This document shows, piece after piece, positions 8,242 through 15,856 of a stretch of DNA of 24,115 nucleotides. The stretch's first letter is position 1. Every line of letters begins with the position of its first letter. A model generated the notes under the pieces. That model searched no databases, had not been told where the DNA came from, and saw only the letters and a list, made by a program, of their open reading frames with translations. This DNA comes from RQOF01 sp964394475 (lineage in GTDB: Bacteria; Calditrichota; Calditrichia; RBG-13-44-9): assembly GCA_964394475.1 (NCBI GenBank), contig CAYMXZ010000025.1, positions 1 to 24,115 on the forward strand. The letters are read 5' to 3'. Made by a program: the position numbers and the translations under genes.

Positions 8242-8715
8242 ATGAAAAAATTTTTGTTGGTTATGCTCGGTTTCTTGCTTTGCTTCAGCTTATCATTTGC
8301 CAAAGACAAGAAAATTTCTCCTCAAATCGGAAAACTGAGCGAAGAATTAAATCTGTCTGAAGAACAGGAATCTAAAATAACGGATCTACATTTAAATCTA
8401 AGGAAAGAGATCCTTCCCCTGCAGAACAAATTGGATCAACTCAGAGATGATCTAAAAATGGAGATCGTATCTGATAATTTTAGCGAAACCAGGGTCAAAA
8501 AATTGATTGAGGAGATGGCTAATATTGAAAAAGACATCCAATTCAAACGGATTATGAATCAGAAAGCCGTGCGAGATCTCTTAACGGCCGAGCAGAAGAA
8601 AAAATATGACATATTTCTTTTGTCCAAACCTGAATTCAGAAGTGAAGAAAGACCCCGTTTCCATCACAGATCTCCGCGTCAATTACCCCCTGAACCACCC
8701 GAAAGAGAATTCTAA
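8242..8715 (+). CDS. Secreted Spy/CpxP-like periplasmic protein
   Basis: 157 residues with a clear signal peptide (MKKFLLVMLGFLLCFSLSFA, cut after SFA at about residue 20). The mature part is almost all helical with two LTxxQ-type repeats, LSEEQESKITDL near 38 and LTAEQKKKYDIF near 115, as in Spy, CpxP and ZraP. The tail is rich in Pro, Arg and His (FHHRSPRQLPPEPPERE), similar in style to the tail of the preceding gene. Ribosome site AAGGAGAG is optimal. It begins 30 bases after the previous gene and is closed off by a hairpin terminator, making it the last gene of the sigma/anti-sigma operon. Family members are ATP-independent chaperones or zinc-responsive periplasmic proteins; which applies here is not visible. 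Confidence 0.75.
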   Translation: MKKFLLVMLGFLLCFSLSFAKDKKISPQIGKLSEELNLSEEQESKITDLHLNLRKEILPLQNKLDQLRDDLKMEIVSDNFSETRVKKLIEEMANIEKDIQFKRIMNQKAVRDLLTAEQKKKYDIFLLSKPEFRSEERPRFHHRSPRQLPPEPPEREF

Positions 8716-8726
8716 CACTCCTGAAA

Positions 8727-8774
8727 CCGTTCGGTCCTGATTAATGTCAGGACCGAATGGGATTTATTCTTCTG
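8727..8774 (+). terminator. Rho-independent terminator of the ECF operon
   Basis: A 14-base-pair stem (8727-8740 with 8747-8760, one G-T pair) with a 6-base loop TTAATG, followed by GATTTATTCTTCT. The stem is strong and the T-run is poor. It lies just after the Spy-like gene's stop codon. Confidence 0.7.
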
Positions 8775-8903
8775 ATGCATCAAAATTAACAAGATTTATT
8801 TACCATTTTCTTTCACGCTTTTGCCTACTCAAATATGCAAATCACCGGATAGCAGGAATACCCAAATATATCACCTTAAAAATTTTTTTTCGTTTAGATT
8901 ATT

Positions 8904-9857
8904 TTATTTATCAAAAAATATCTGTTCTCTGATTTTTTCTATTTCGTCCAAATCCTCTTTTTTCAGTTGCCAGCCGGCCGCGCCGATCATTTCATCCACC
9001 TGCGATACCTTGCGCACTCCAACGATAGCACTGGTCACCGCAGGGTTCATTAAAACCCAGGCAATGGCTAAATGAATTACTGATTTCCCATAGGAACCTG
9101 CCAGTGACTTCAAACGCTCGACAAATAATAAATTTTTGCTCAGCCAGGGTTCTTTAAAATAATTGCTCTGATGCCTCCAGTCGTCTTTCGCTAATTTAGA
9201 CTTATCAAACGTGCCGGTTAGCAGACCCGATTGCAGGGGACTATACGCCACTACTCCCACCTGATGTTCACGACACCAGGGTAAAATTTCTTTTTCAATA
9301 TGTCGGTTTAGCAGACTGTAGGGAGGTTGCAATGAATTTATATGGGCAACATGCTCGCACCGCTCCAGCAATTCCACATTAAAGTTGCTGACACCCATAT
9401 ATTTTATTTTCCCTTGTTCCCTTAATTTTAGCAGTGCTCCCCAGCTATCTTCCACGGGGGTTCTGGAATCAGGCCAATGTATCTGGTATAAATCAATATA
9501 ATCGGTCTGCAAGCGTCGTAAACTGGCTTCTGCCTCTTTCATGATGCTATCCGGATGAATATTATTCTGGACATTTCCCTGGCTGTCCCACACCAAACCA
9601 CATTTGGTGGCAATAAAAACTTCCTGCCTTTTACCCCTCAGGGCTTTTGCCAGAATTTCCTCGGCGTGTCCCAGTCCATAAACGGCCGCGGTATCAATCC
9701 AATTTATTCCCTTATCCAGACCGTGCTGGATAGCCCGAATTGATTCCCGGTCGTCTTGCGCCCCCCAACCGTATTTCCATGGTCCACCGATAGCCCAGGT
9801 TCCCAACCCTATTTCAGTGAGCCAGGGACCATCTTTACCCAATTGTCTCATATTCAT
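8904..9857 (-). CDS. Aldo/keto reductase
   Basis: 317 residues, a full-length NADPH-type (beta/alpha)8 oxidoreductase. The catalytic tetrad is visible: D55 and Y60 (WIDTAAVYGLGHAE), K85 (FIATKCG) and H127 (LYQIHWPD). Further family motifs are GVSNFN, YSPLQSGLLTG and, in the nucleotide-binding C-terminal part, SAIVGVRKVSQVDEM. It resembles the AKR11/YhdN-type general stress or sugar/methylglyoxal reductases; the physiological substrate is not known. The ATG at 9857 has AAAGGAGGAG nine bases upstream; a second ATG six bases later is less well placed. It stands alone, convergent with the ECF operon and divergent from the LiaF-like gene. Confidence 0.92.
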   Translation of the reverse strand: MNMRQLGKDGPWLTEIGLGTWAIGGPWKYGWGAQDDRESIRAIQHGLDKGINWIDTAAVYGLGHAEEILAKALRGKRQEVFIATKCGLVWDSQGNVQNNIHPDSIMKEAEASLRRLQTDYIDLYQIHWPDSRTPVEDSWGALLKLREQGKIKYMGVSNFNVELLERCEHVAHINSLQPPYSLLNRHIEKEILPWCREHQVGVVAYSPLQSGLLTGTFDKSKLAKDDWRHQSNYFKEPWLSKNLLFVERLKSLAGSYGKSVIHLAIAWVLMNPAVTSAIVGVRKVSQVDEMIGAAGWQLKKEDLDEIEKIREQIFFDK

Positions 9858-10071
9858 TATATATCTCCTCCTTTACCTTATTATGTTTTTATCAATAATT
9901 TTTTCATTTTCGAATCAAAAATATTATCGCAATTACAATAAAAATATATAATCAAAAGAATTCGATCAAAAATAACTTTATATTTGACTTGGTAACTTTT
10001 ATTTTCTGAAAGACGTATGTAATTTTGCGTTCAGTTAATTAAAAATAGCAAAAAGATTTCGTGGAGAGAAA

Positions 10072-10596
10072 ATGTACAGAGAAACAAAATCATTTATCTG
10101 GGGGATCATTCTTATTGTTATTGGACTGCTTTTTTTAGGTAGAAATCTCGGGTGGTTCGATTTGAATTGGACGGATTACTGGCCAACTATTATGATATTA
10201 GGTGGTTTGCTTTTCTGGTTCGGTTGGTTAACCAAACGTCAGGAATTTGGGTTATTAATGCCCGGGACCATCTTGCTGGTCTATGGCATAATGTTTCAAT
10301 ATAGCGCTCTGAATGGCTGGTATTATATGAGCGATTTATGGCCGGGATTTTTGCTGGGGCCAGGATTAGGTTTTTTATTCATGTATTTATTAGGCAACCG
10401 GGAAAAAGGCCTTTTGATTCCAGCTTTTATTCTCATTATCCTGGCTGCTTTATTCTGGATCAACCATCACGTTTACCGCTTCTTCTGGCCAACCATTCTA
10501 ATTGGCATTGGCATTTACCTCATATTGAAAAACCGCAGATCTTCGGCAGGTCAGGAACCGAAAGCAGCTGATGACCAGCCGCCGAAAGTGAATTAA
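10072..10596 (+). CDS. LiaF/LiaI-like multi-pass membrane protein
   Basis: 174 residues with six predicted membrane segments at about 9-24, 37-53, 58-76, 90-107, 113-130 and 137-152, and a short charged cytoplasmic tail. The pattern FIWGIILIVIGLLFLGRNLGW...YWPTIMILGGLLF...FFWPTILIGIGIYLIL (a W-P-hydrophobic repeat) is that of the LiaF/LiaI transmembrane domain (DUF5668-type). The soluble toast-rack domain of full LiaF is absent. Ribosome site GGAGAG is close before ATG 10072. It sits 23 bases upstream of a PspC gene; LiaF-like and PspC proteins commonly pair in cell-envelope stress responses. A weak ECF-like motif lies upstream at 10007-10033. Confidence 0.75.
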   Translation: MYRETKSFIWGIILIVIGLLFLGRNLGWFDLNWTDYWPTIMILGGLLFWFGWLTKRQEFGLLMPGTILLVYGIMFQYSALNGWYYMSDLWPGFLLGPGLGFLFMYLLGNREKGLLIPAFILIILAALFWINHHVYRFFWPTILIGIGIYLILKNRRSSAGQEPKAADDQPPKVN

Positions 10597-10619
10597 AAAA
10601 TGTAAATCGGAGAACTTAG

Positions 10620-10844
10620 ATGAAAAGATTATACCGCTCAAAAACAGATCGTAAGATTGCCGGAATTTTTGGTGGATTAGGTGAACTCTATGATATCGAT
10701 CCCACGATTTTACGGCTGATTGCTGTTCTATTGTTTCTGATCACCGGCTTTTTCCCAATGCTTTTTACTTACATCGTAGCCTGGATTATTATCCCCGATG
10801 GAAAACCGGAGCAGTCATCGTCGGCGGATACTGGAAAATCCTGA
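10620..10844 (+). CDS. PspC-domain membrane protein
   Basis: 74 residues matching the PspC domain almost end to end: KRLYRSKTDRKIAGIFGGLGELYDIDP, then ILRLIAVLLFLITGF and a second hydrophobic stretch ending in YIVAWIIIPD. PspC in enterobacteria is an inner-membrane component of the phage-shock response; stand-alone short versions are widespread in the FCB group and their role is less clear. GGAG lies seven bases before the ATG. It follows the LiaF-like gene by 23 bases and ends before a bidirectional terminator, so the two form a small operon. Confidence 0.9.
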   Translation: MKRLYRSKTDRKIAGIFGGLGELYDIDPTILRLIAVLLFLITGFFPMLFTYIVAWIIIPDGKPEQSSSADTGKS

Positions 10845-10973
10845 AAAAATCTTCCATCTCCTCATGTGTATCCTTTGAACATTTTCCGTGAAAGAGAGGC
10901 TTGCGGATTATTTAAAATATTTTCAGTCTGATCAAAGAGATTAGTGGAAACTTTCCCACAAAACTTAATAAAA

Positions 10974-11003
10974 AACCCTCCCGAACAAGTTCAGGAGGGT
11001 TTT
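10974..11003. terminator. Bidirectional rho-independent terminator
   Basis: Stem AACCCTCC (10974-10981) with GGAGGGTT (10994-11001) around a 12-base loop. It has TTTT on the right (plus-strand exit) and a run of As on the left (T-run for minus-strand exit). It sits between the convergent pspC-like gene and the multiheme cytochrome gene and can serve both. Confidence 0.8.
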
Positions 11004-11026
11004 CTTAATCTCGAATGTAAGTTTAT

Positions 11027-12775
11027 TTACCAGTTCATTACCACCCTGTTATCACCTTCTACAACGGCCATGTTCTTTGGTAACGTTCCAGTCAAATGGC
11101 GATAACTCTGTTGTAGCAGTTGAACAGCATAATCTGGATTATGGATTCCATGGCTGGCATCAGCTTCCACAAAAACCAGATTATACCCCGCTTCTCTCTG
11201 CAAAGGGGTTGAGATACTGGAGTCACCCAAAGCGACAACCAATCCGACTCCAGTTGTATCAAGACCATTAGCGACCAGCGCTGCAGTCAACAGATCCATT
11301 AATCCACTCACTTCCTGTTGCAGGCCTTCAACCGTGCCGTCACCGTCAAAATCATCTGCGGCTGGAATTTCGGTAAAACTATTTATTACCCCGTGACAAT
11401 TCTGACAGGCTAAAGTTGTCGGTTCAAATTTATGGCCGGTCACTGCCGGACCTGTTGGGCTCCATTCGACCATATTCAGATGGCAGGTTTTACAAGAATT
11501 TTGTACTAACAGGTGTGAAGGGCCTGCCCAGTTAAATCCAGTCGGTGCTACACCATGATAACCGCTTTTGGCTGCCAGCATATCGCCCTGCGGACTTTCA
11601 TGGGGACCAAAACTGGCTGGTCTGGACGGATTTCCAACTACGACTTGATTGTCGGGGCTGCGACGGGCATGATGGCATTGCATACAAAGTTTCCCTGTCC
11701 CACCAACACTGATGGTTGGTGATTCACCATTGGCAGTAACCAACTTAATATCCGCTACAGTGCGCATCTGACCCAAATTTTCATCGCTATGAGAGTCGTG
11801 GCAGACCTGACAGGTAATTTGCGTATAACCGACCGCTGAAGTATCCGGCCGGCTGGCAATGGCACCACCTGAATAAAAGGTACTTAGATCGCCCGCTAAT
11901 CGAATGGCGGAGGCAACGCCTTCATGACATCCCCAGCAGGAGGCACTGAATTCAGCTTTTGCTGCTTCAACATCAAAGGCATGGGCGGATTCTTGCCATT
12001 CACTGTAATAAGGATGGTGTTCACCTTCATGGCATTTCCCGCAGTTCATGGCATCATAACTCACCTCCATTCCACCGCCTGTCAGGTGATCAGACGCCGG
12101 ACCGTGGCAGTTTTCGCACTGCACATTTTCGAATTTAGCAATGGGAGCTTCGTCATAGCCACTGTTTCCCGTGGGACCTTCGTACCCAACAGTATGACAG
12201 GGATTACAATAAGAGGCGGCATGTCCGCTTTCCTGCAAGCTGGCCCAGGCATTGGCATGGGCAGTTTCCTGCCAGGAGCTTACCACCGAAGAATGGCACG
12301 CACAAGAAGGTCCGCCGACATAATATGGTGTAACGGTTGGGGCATACATTCCTACTCCAATCGCTCGACTGCCTATCCCGATATATGTTCCATCCGTTAC
12401 ATGCACACTTACCGTATAAGCTCCCGGATCATCCGGTGCTTTCCAGATAACCGTATCGCCCTCGGTAACATCAAAACTGCCCGCAGTGGCAAACCAGGCA
12501 TAAGAAAGATCACCTGCCAGCGGTGAGGCGGTTACATCGACGGTCAATTCCACCGAACCACCTTGAGCAATGGAATCCGGATTAGCATTTATAGCATCGA
12601 CGGCAATAATCTGCAAGATGATCGTATCTCTCTCGGTGACGGTAACTGTATCCCTCACCACTTTAGTTACAATCTTCTCCACTTCTTTCTCACAACCGCT
12701 GAAGAAAGCGATAGAGAGAAATAGCGAGATCACCACTAAAACTGCCAAACCTTTAATCGTATGATGACCACTCAT
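11027..12775 (-). CDS. Multiheme c-type cytochrome lipoprotein (8 CXXCH + 1 CXCH)
   Basis: 582 residues. A signal peptide ends in the lipobox FFSGC with lipid-attachment cysteine C28. A Thr/Val-rich tether follows (VTKVVRDTVTVTERDT), then an Ig/PKD-like domain at about 60-140 (GGSVELTVDV, YTVSVHVTDG). The heme domain carries canonical CXXCH sites starting at residues 190, 220, 245, 280, 322, 364, 428 and 457. Before them, at 158-161, is CACH, one residue short of a heme site, in the context PSCACHSSVVSSW. The C-terminal part has an acidic DFDGDGTVEG loop (476-485) and SHGIHNPDYAVQLL, typical of multiheme reductase relatives. It probably sits on the outer membrane and moves electrons. SD AAAGGAGGT is excellent, and it has its own promoter. 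It lies 142 bases downstream of the ImcH-like gene, its likely electron donor. The terminal acceptor is unknown. Confidence 0.88.
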   Translation of the reverse strand: MSGHHTIKGLAVLVVISLFLSIAFFSGCEKEVEKIVTKVVRDTVTVTERDTIILQIIAVDAINANPDSIAQGGSVELTVDVTASPLAGDLSYAWFATAGSFDVTEGDTVIWKAPDDPGAYTVSVHVTDGTYIGIGSRAIGVGMYAPTVTPYYVGGPSCACHSSVVSSWQETAHANAWASLQESGHAASYCNPCHTVGYEGPTGNSGYDEAPIAKFENVQCENCHGPASDHLTGGGMEVSYDAMNCGKCHEGEHHPYYSEWQESAHAFDVEAAKAEFSASCWGCHEGVASAIRLAGDLSTFYSGGAIASRPDTSAVGYTQITCQVCHDSHSDENLGQMRTVADIKLVTANGESPTISVGGTGKLCMQCHHARRSPDNQVVVGNPSRPASFGPHESPQGDMLAAKSGYHGVAPTGFNWAGPSHLLVQNSCKTCHLNMVEWSPTGPAVTGHKFEPTTLACQNCHGVINSFTEIPAADDFDGDGTVEGLQQEVSGLMDLLTAALVANGLDTTGVGLVVALGDSSISTPLQREAGYNLVFVEADASHGIHNPDYAVQLLQQSYRHLTGTLPKNMAVVEGDNRVVMNW

Positions 12776-12807
12776 AAGTATTACCTCCTTTGCTTTGATT
12801 GTGAATA

Positions 12808-12836
12808 ATTATAATGTTCTATACTTTAATTTGCAA
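12808..12836 (-). promoter_or_regulatory. Near-consensus sigma-70 promoter of the cytochrome lipoprotein
   Basis: On the minus strand: TTGCAA (12831-12836), exactly 17 bases, then a perfect TATAAT (12808-12813). The start would be near 12801, giving a leader of about 25 bases that contains the AGGAGGT ribosome site before ATG 12775. The gene can thus be expressed separately from the ImcH-like gene upstream. Confidence 0.65.
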
Positions 12837-12846
12837 TAGTTTTGTA

Positions 12847-12890
12847 TTTTTCCTTTTTCTCTCTTTTTTTATTTCTTTTTATTTCTTTTT
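12847..12890. repeat. Phased A-tracts (predicted curved DNA) upstream of the promoter
   Basis: T-runs on the plus strand (A-runs on the transcribed direction) at 12847-12851, 12854-12858, 12864-12870, 12876-12880 and 12886-12890. The last four have centres about 10-11 bases apart, one per helical turn. The run includes a perfect tandem repeat of ATTTCTTTTT (12871-12890). It begins about ten bases upstream of the -35 box, where A-tracts act as UP elements or bend DNA. Confidence 0.6.
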
Positions 12891-12917
12891 CTCTATGTTT
12901 CCATCTGTTAATATTTA

Positions 12918-14426
12918 TTATGGATTTAAACCGCTATGACAATCCACACAGAGGCTTTCCTTCCATCCATCACCGATATCCACTGGATGGATGAATTCTA
13001 AGGCCTGTCCCAGGATTCCGACTTCAGGATTTTCAGGATTGCCCTGTGCATTGATGAAATGGCAGAGATTACAATCCTTAGTGATTACCTCTCCGGCGCT
13101 ATTCTGGTGCCTGTCATTATGACAGCGAAAACAACCATTGAAATTCAAATGTCCGATATGATCAGGATATTCACTCCATCGTACTTGCATCTTCGGAAAA
13201 ATATTTCGCGAAAAAGAATTTTGTAATCCGGTTATGGCTTTCTCCACATCACTTTTTCTAATTTCCATAATTTCCGGATAATTTTCAGAATAAAATTCGG
13301 TAATCGCCGTCCGAATCCGGGAGAAAGCAGAATCGGTGGAAGGATATTCTTCTGCACACAGTTCCACACACAGTTTTTTAATTTCGGGCAGAGTCGCGGG
13401 AATATCACCGGCCGTCATGGCGGAGTTAATAAATAAAGTAGGGGCTCTGTATAAGTGTGAAGGACGATTATGGCAATCGATGCAATCCATGGTTCTGATT
13501 TCCATGGAAGCTATCTGGGCATCGGTTAAAGGATTTTCCGGATCCTGATATATTTTTATTTCCTTGGTTTCCAGGTTAGTAAAGCGAACCCAGGGAATAA
13601 CTTCCCTTTTTTCATCTGACGCAACATATTCAACTTTAATTTTGGGATTGATATGCCAGTGTATACCTTCAATTAGTCCCAGGGCAGAATGGGGAGCGCC
13701 AATTTTCATTACCAGGGTGATGTTCCATTGGGTATTTTTTTCATCGGAGAGATAATGAGTTTCGAGCCTTATTTTATGGGCGTAAAATTTTTGGGGCCAG
13801 TGGCATTGCTCACACACTTCCCGTGCCGGACGCAAATTTTTAATAGGAACAGGTATGGGTTGGGGATAAATATTAGTGGCGGTGGCATACACCTGATATA
13901 AACCTGATAATTTTGACTTCACATACCAATCCGCTCCTGGTCCGACATGACAATCTACACAACTGACCTGGGCGTGGGGAGAATTTTGGTAGGCGGTATA
14001 TTCCGGGTGCATTACCGAATGGCATATGGTTCCGCAGAAGGTAACAGATTCCGTAAAATGGAAGGCCTCGTAACTGCCAATGGCTGACAAAAACAGAAAA
14101 ATAGTGGTTCCAATCGAAAAGATAAAAAAGCCATTGCGATGTTGAATATTATTGAGATCGATGACAGGCCATACTTTTTTTGCTTCTGCTTTGCCCGCCC
14201 GGAGCGAACGAATTTTCAATAGCATTCCAATGGGAATTAGAACCAAGCCTATCACCATTATCACCGGAAGCAAAATGTAAATGACCAGTCCCAGATAAGC
14301 GGCGCGTTGCTCAAAAATAAGAGTAACCGTGAAAAGAAAAACAATCATAAAAAAACTGATCAAAGCGATGGTTGCTCCAATCAACGATATCCAGTTCTGG
14401 GAGGAAGCGGGTAATTTTAACTTCAT
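12918..14426 (-). CDS. ImcH-like heptaheme inner-membrane cytochrome (NapC/NirT family)
   Basis: 502 residues. Three N-terminal membrane helices lie at about 13-36, 46-70 and 100-118. A NapC/NirT-type heme domain follows: CX3CH (CGTICH, 131-136), then CXXCH at 156, 205, 315, 432, 452 and 493, seven hemes in all. The stretch FCGTICHSVMHPEYTAYQNS with CVDCHVGPGADWYVKSKLSG is typical of this family. Size, three N-terminal helices and seven hemes match the architecture reported for ImcH of Geobacter, a quinol-oxidising inner-membrane cytochrome needed for high-potential extracellular acceptors. Function here is inference by architecture. An extra cysteine pair, C353 and C357 (CVELC), has no histidine after it and is not a heme site. 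AAGGAAC precedes ATG 14426. The lipoprotein cytochrome follows on the same strand. Confidence 0.85.
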   Translation of the reverse strand: MKLKLPASSQNWISLIGATIALISFFMIVFLFTVTLIFEQRAAYLGLVIYILLPVIMVIGLVLIPIGMLLKIRSLRAGKAEAKKVWPVIDLNNIQHRNGFFIFSIGTTIFLFLSAIGSYEAFHFTESVTFCGTICHSVMHPEYTAYQNSPHAQVSCVDCHVGPGADWYVKSKLSGLYQVYATATNIYPQPIPVPIKNLRPAREVCEQCHWPQKFYAHKIRLETHYLSDEKNTQWNITLVMKIGAPHSALGLIEGIHWHINPKIKVEYVASDEKREVIPWVRFTNLETKEIKIYQDPENPLTDAQIASMEIRTMDCIDCHNRPSHLYRAPTLFINSAMTAGDIPATLPEIKKLCVELCAEEYPSTDSAFSRIRTAITEFYSENYPEIMEIRKSDVEKAITGLQNSFSRNIFPKMQVRWSEYPDHIGHLNFNGCFRCHNDRHQNSAGEVITKDCNLCHFINAQGNPENPEVGILGQALEFIHPVDIGDGWKESLCVDCHSGLNP

Positions 14427-14734
14427 AAGCGTGTTCCTTATTGTTAGAGGGTTGAAGTTAAGCGGTTTAAAATACAGAATTGATCCCTATAAATTCAAGA
14501 TTTTTTATTAAAAATATGAGGAATGAAAAGTTAGAAGTGAAGTGTGAATGAAGTCTGAAAAATCCACTTAAAATACCACAAAAACCGCTAAGCAAAATAA
14601 AAAGTCTCCAGCTGAATAAATCCAATAAATTGGCCATTTTAAATCACTCAAAGAATATATTTCTGCTTGGAAAATTGTTAATTTTTCATTAATTTTTACA
14701 GTTTAAAATAACCCTTTTAAATGGAGGAAAAGGC
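14427..14734. other. Intergenic region between divergent imcH-like gene and dnaN
   Basis: 308 AT-rich bases with no coding signal. In many bacteria dnaA and oriC sit directly before dnaN; here I find no DnaA-box (TTATNCACA) cluster and no dnaA. It holds the promoters of both flanking genes: a candidate leftward one at 14469-14498, and only weak rightward boxes such as TTGGAA at 14667-14672. The dnaN ribosome site GGAGG is at its right end. Confidence 0.5.
14469..14498 (-). promoter_or_regulatory. Candidate promoter of the ImcH-like cytochrome gene
   Basis: On the minus strand, TTGAAT (14493-14498), an 18-base spacer and TATTTT (14469-14474), about 40 bases before ATG 14426. Consensus match is moderate. 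Confidence 0.35.
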
Positions 14735-15856
14735 ATGAAATTTTCAGTGATGCGGGACGAAATTTTTAATGCATTACAGCGGGTCGTTAATGTGATTCCT
14801 CAGCGTTCTACTTTTATGATGACTCAAAATATTTTAATGTTTACTGAAGATAATTTGCTCAAACTCATCGGCACCGATCTGGAGATTACGCTAATGTCCT
14901 GGGCCCCGGCCTCCATCAAAGAAGAAGGATCAATAGCCATTCCCGGTCGTCTGATTCATGACATTGTCCGCGAATTGCCTAATATTGAACTCCAGTTTGA
15001 AGTGGATGAGCAATTTCGGATGAAAGTGACCTCCGATTTCGGGCGGTATAAAATTTCTGGTGTTAATCCCATTGAGTTCCCCCAGCGACCGGAATTAGGC
15101 GAGGATGTGCAGGAAATCGTGGTTGAAAATAAAATATTTCGTAAGTTAATTGAAAACACGATTTTTGCTTGTTCTACGGATGAGTTGCGTGCCGCTCTAA
15201 CCGGCGTATTTTTCAACATTTCCACCGGTAAAATCGAAGCGGTGGCTACCGATGGTCACCGGCTGGCCAAAATGGGTTATATCCATGATGTAACACCGAA
15301 AAAAGAAATCATGGCGATTATTCCCACCCGTTCTCTCAATTTCGTTCTGCGGAATCTAGATGGAGAAGGTAGCAGCACTCTGCATTTTGGCAAAAAACAT
15401 GCGTTGTTCGAACTGGCCGACACCCAGTTATTTGCCCGCTTAATAGAAGAAACCTTTGTGGATTATGAGCGGGTCATTCCGAAAGAAACTCCTTATGAAA
15501 TGAAAATTGATACCGAGGCATTTTATTCTTCGGTAAAACGTGTTTCTCTTTTTTCAAATCCTTTGACTTCACAGGTGGTGCTTAACATCACTGCCAAGCA
15601 GCTTGAATTGCATGCGGAGGATATCGATTACGGCGGCGAAGCTCAGGAACGAATTCCATGTGAATTTAATCGGGATCAATTCCGGATTGCCTTTAACTCA
15701 CGTTATCTGCAGGATATCTTACGACATATCTCTTCCGGGAAATTGCAGCTGAGATTTGTTAGACCAGATTATGCGGTGCTGGCCAATCCGCTCGAAGCGG
15801 CTGAAAATGAAGAGCAGCTGATGTTGTTAATGCCAGTCCGGTTGGAATCTGAATAA
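14735..15856 (+). CDS. dnaN: DNA polymerase III sliding clamp (beta subunit)
   Basis: 373 residues, the normal length, covering the three repeated clamp domains. It begins MKFSVMRDEIFNALQRVVNVIPQR and contains the typical IPGRLIHDIVRELPN, AVATDGHRLAKM and, at the C-terminus, NSRYLQDILRHISSGKLQLRF and a YAVLANPLEA...LLMPVRLE ending. As a dimeric ring it tethers the replicative polymerase to DNA and docks repair proteins through its hydrophobic cleft. GGAGGAAAAGGC precedes the ATG. It opens the replication/topology cluster: its TAA is followed at once by the ATG of recF, so the two are translationally coupled. dnaA, the usual upstream neighbour, is missing here. Confidence 0.98.
   Translation: MKFSVMRDEIFNALQRVVNVIPQRSTFMMTQNILMFTEDNLLKLIGTDLEITLMSWAPASIKEEGSIAIPGRLIHDIVRELPNIELQFEVDEQFRMKVTSDFGRYKISGVNPIEFPQRPELGEDVQEIVVENKIFRKLIENTIFACSTDELRAALTGVFFNISTGKIEAVATDGHRLAKMGYIHDVTPKKEIMAIIPTRSLNFVLRNLDGEGSSTLHFGKKHALFELADTQLFARLIEETFVDYERVIPKETPYEMKIDTEAFYSSVKRVSLFSNPLTSQVVLNITAKQLELHAEDIDYGGEAQERIPCEFNRDQFRIAFNSRYLQDILRHISSGKLQLRFVRPDYAVLANPLEAAENEEQLMLLMPVRLESE

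Noticed and set aside
12800..12808. TGTGAATAA, a perfect match to the inverse of a DnaA box
   Set aside because: It is a single copy. About one such 9-base match is expected by chance on both strands of a window this size, and it overlaps the cytochrome promoter.
14458..14590. Inverted 8-mer AGCGGTTT/AAACCGCT on both sides of the imcH-dnaN intergenic region
   Set aside because: An 8-base inverted match within 300 bases is expected about once by chance; no further similarity around it.
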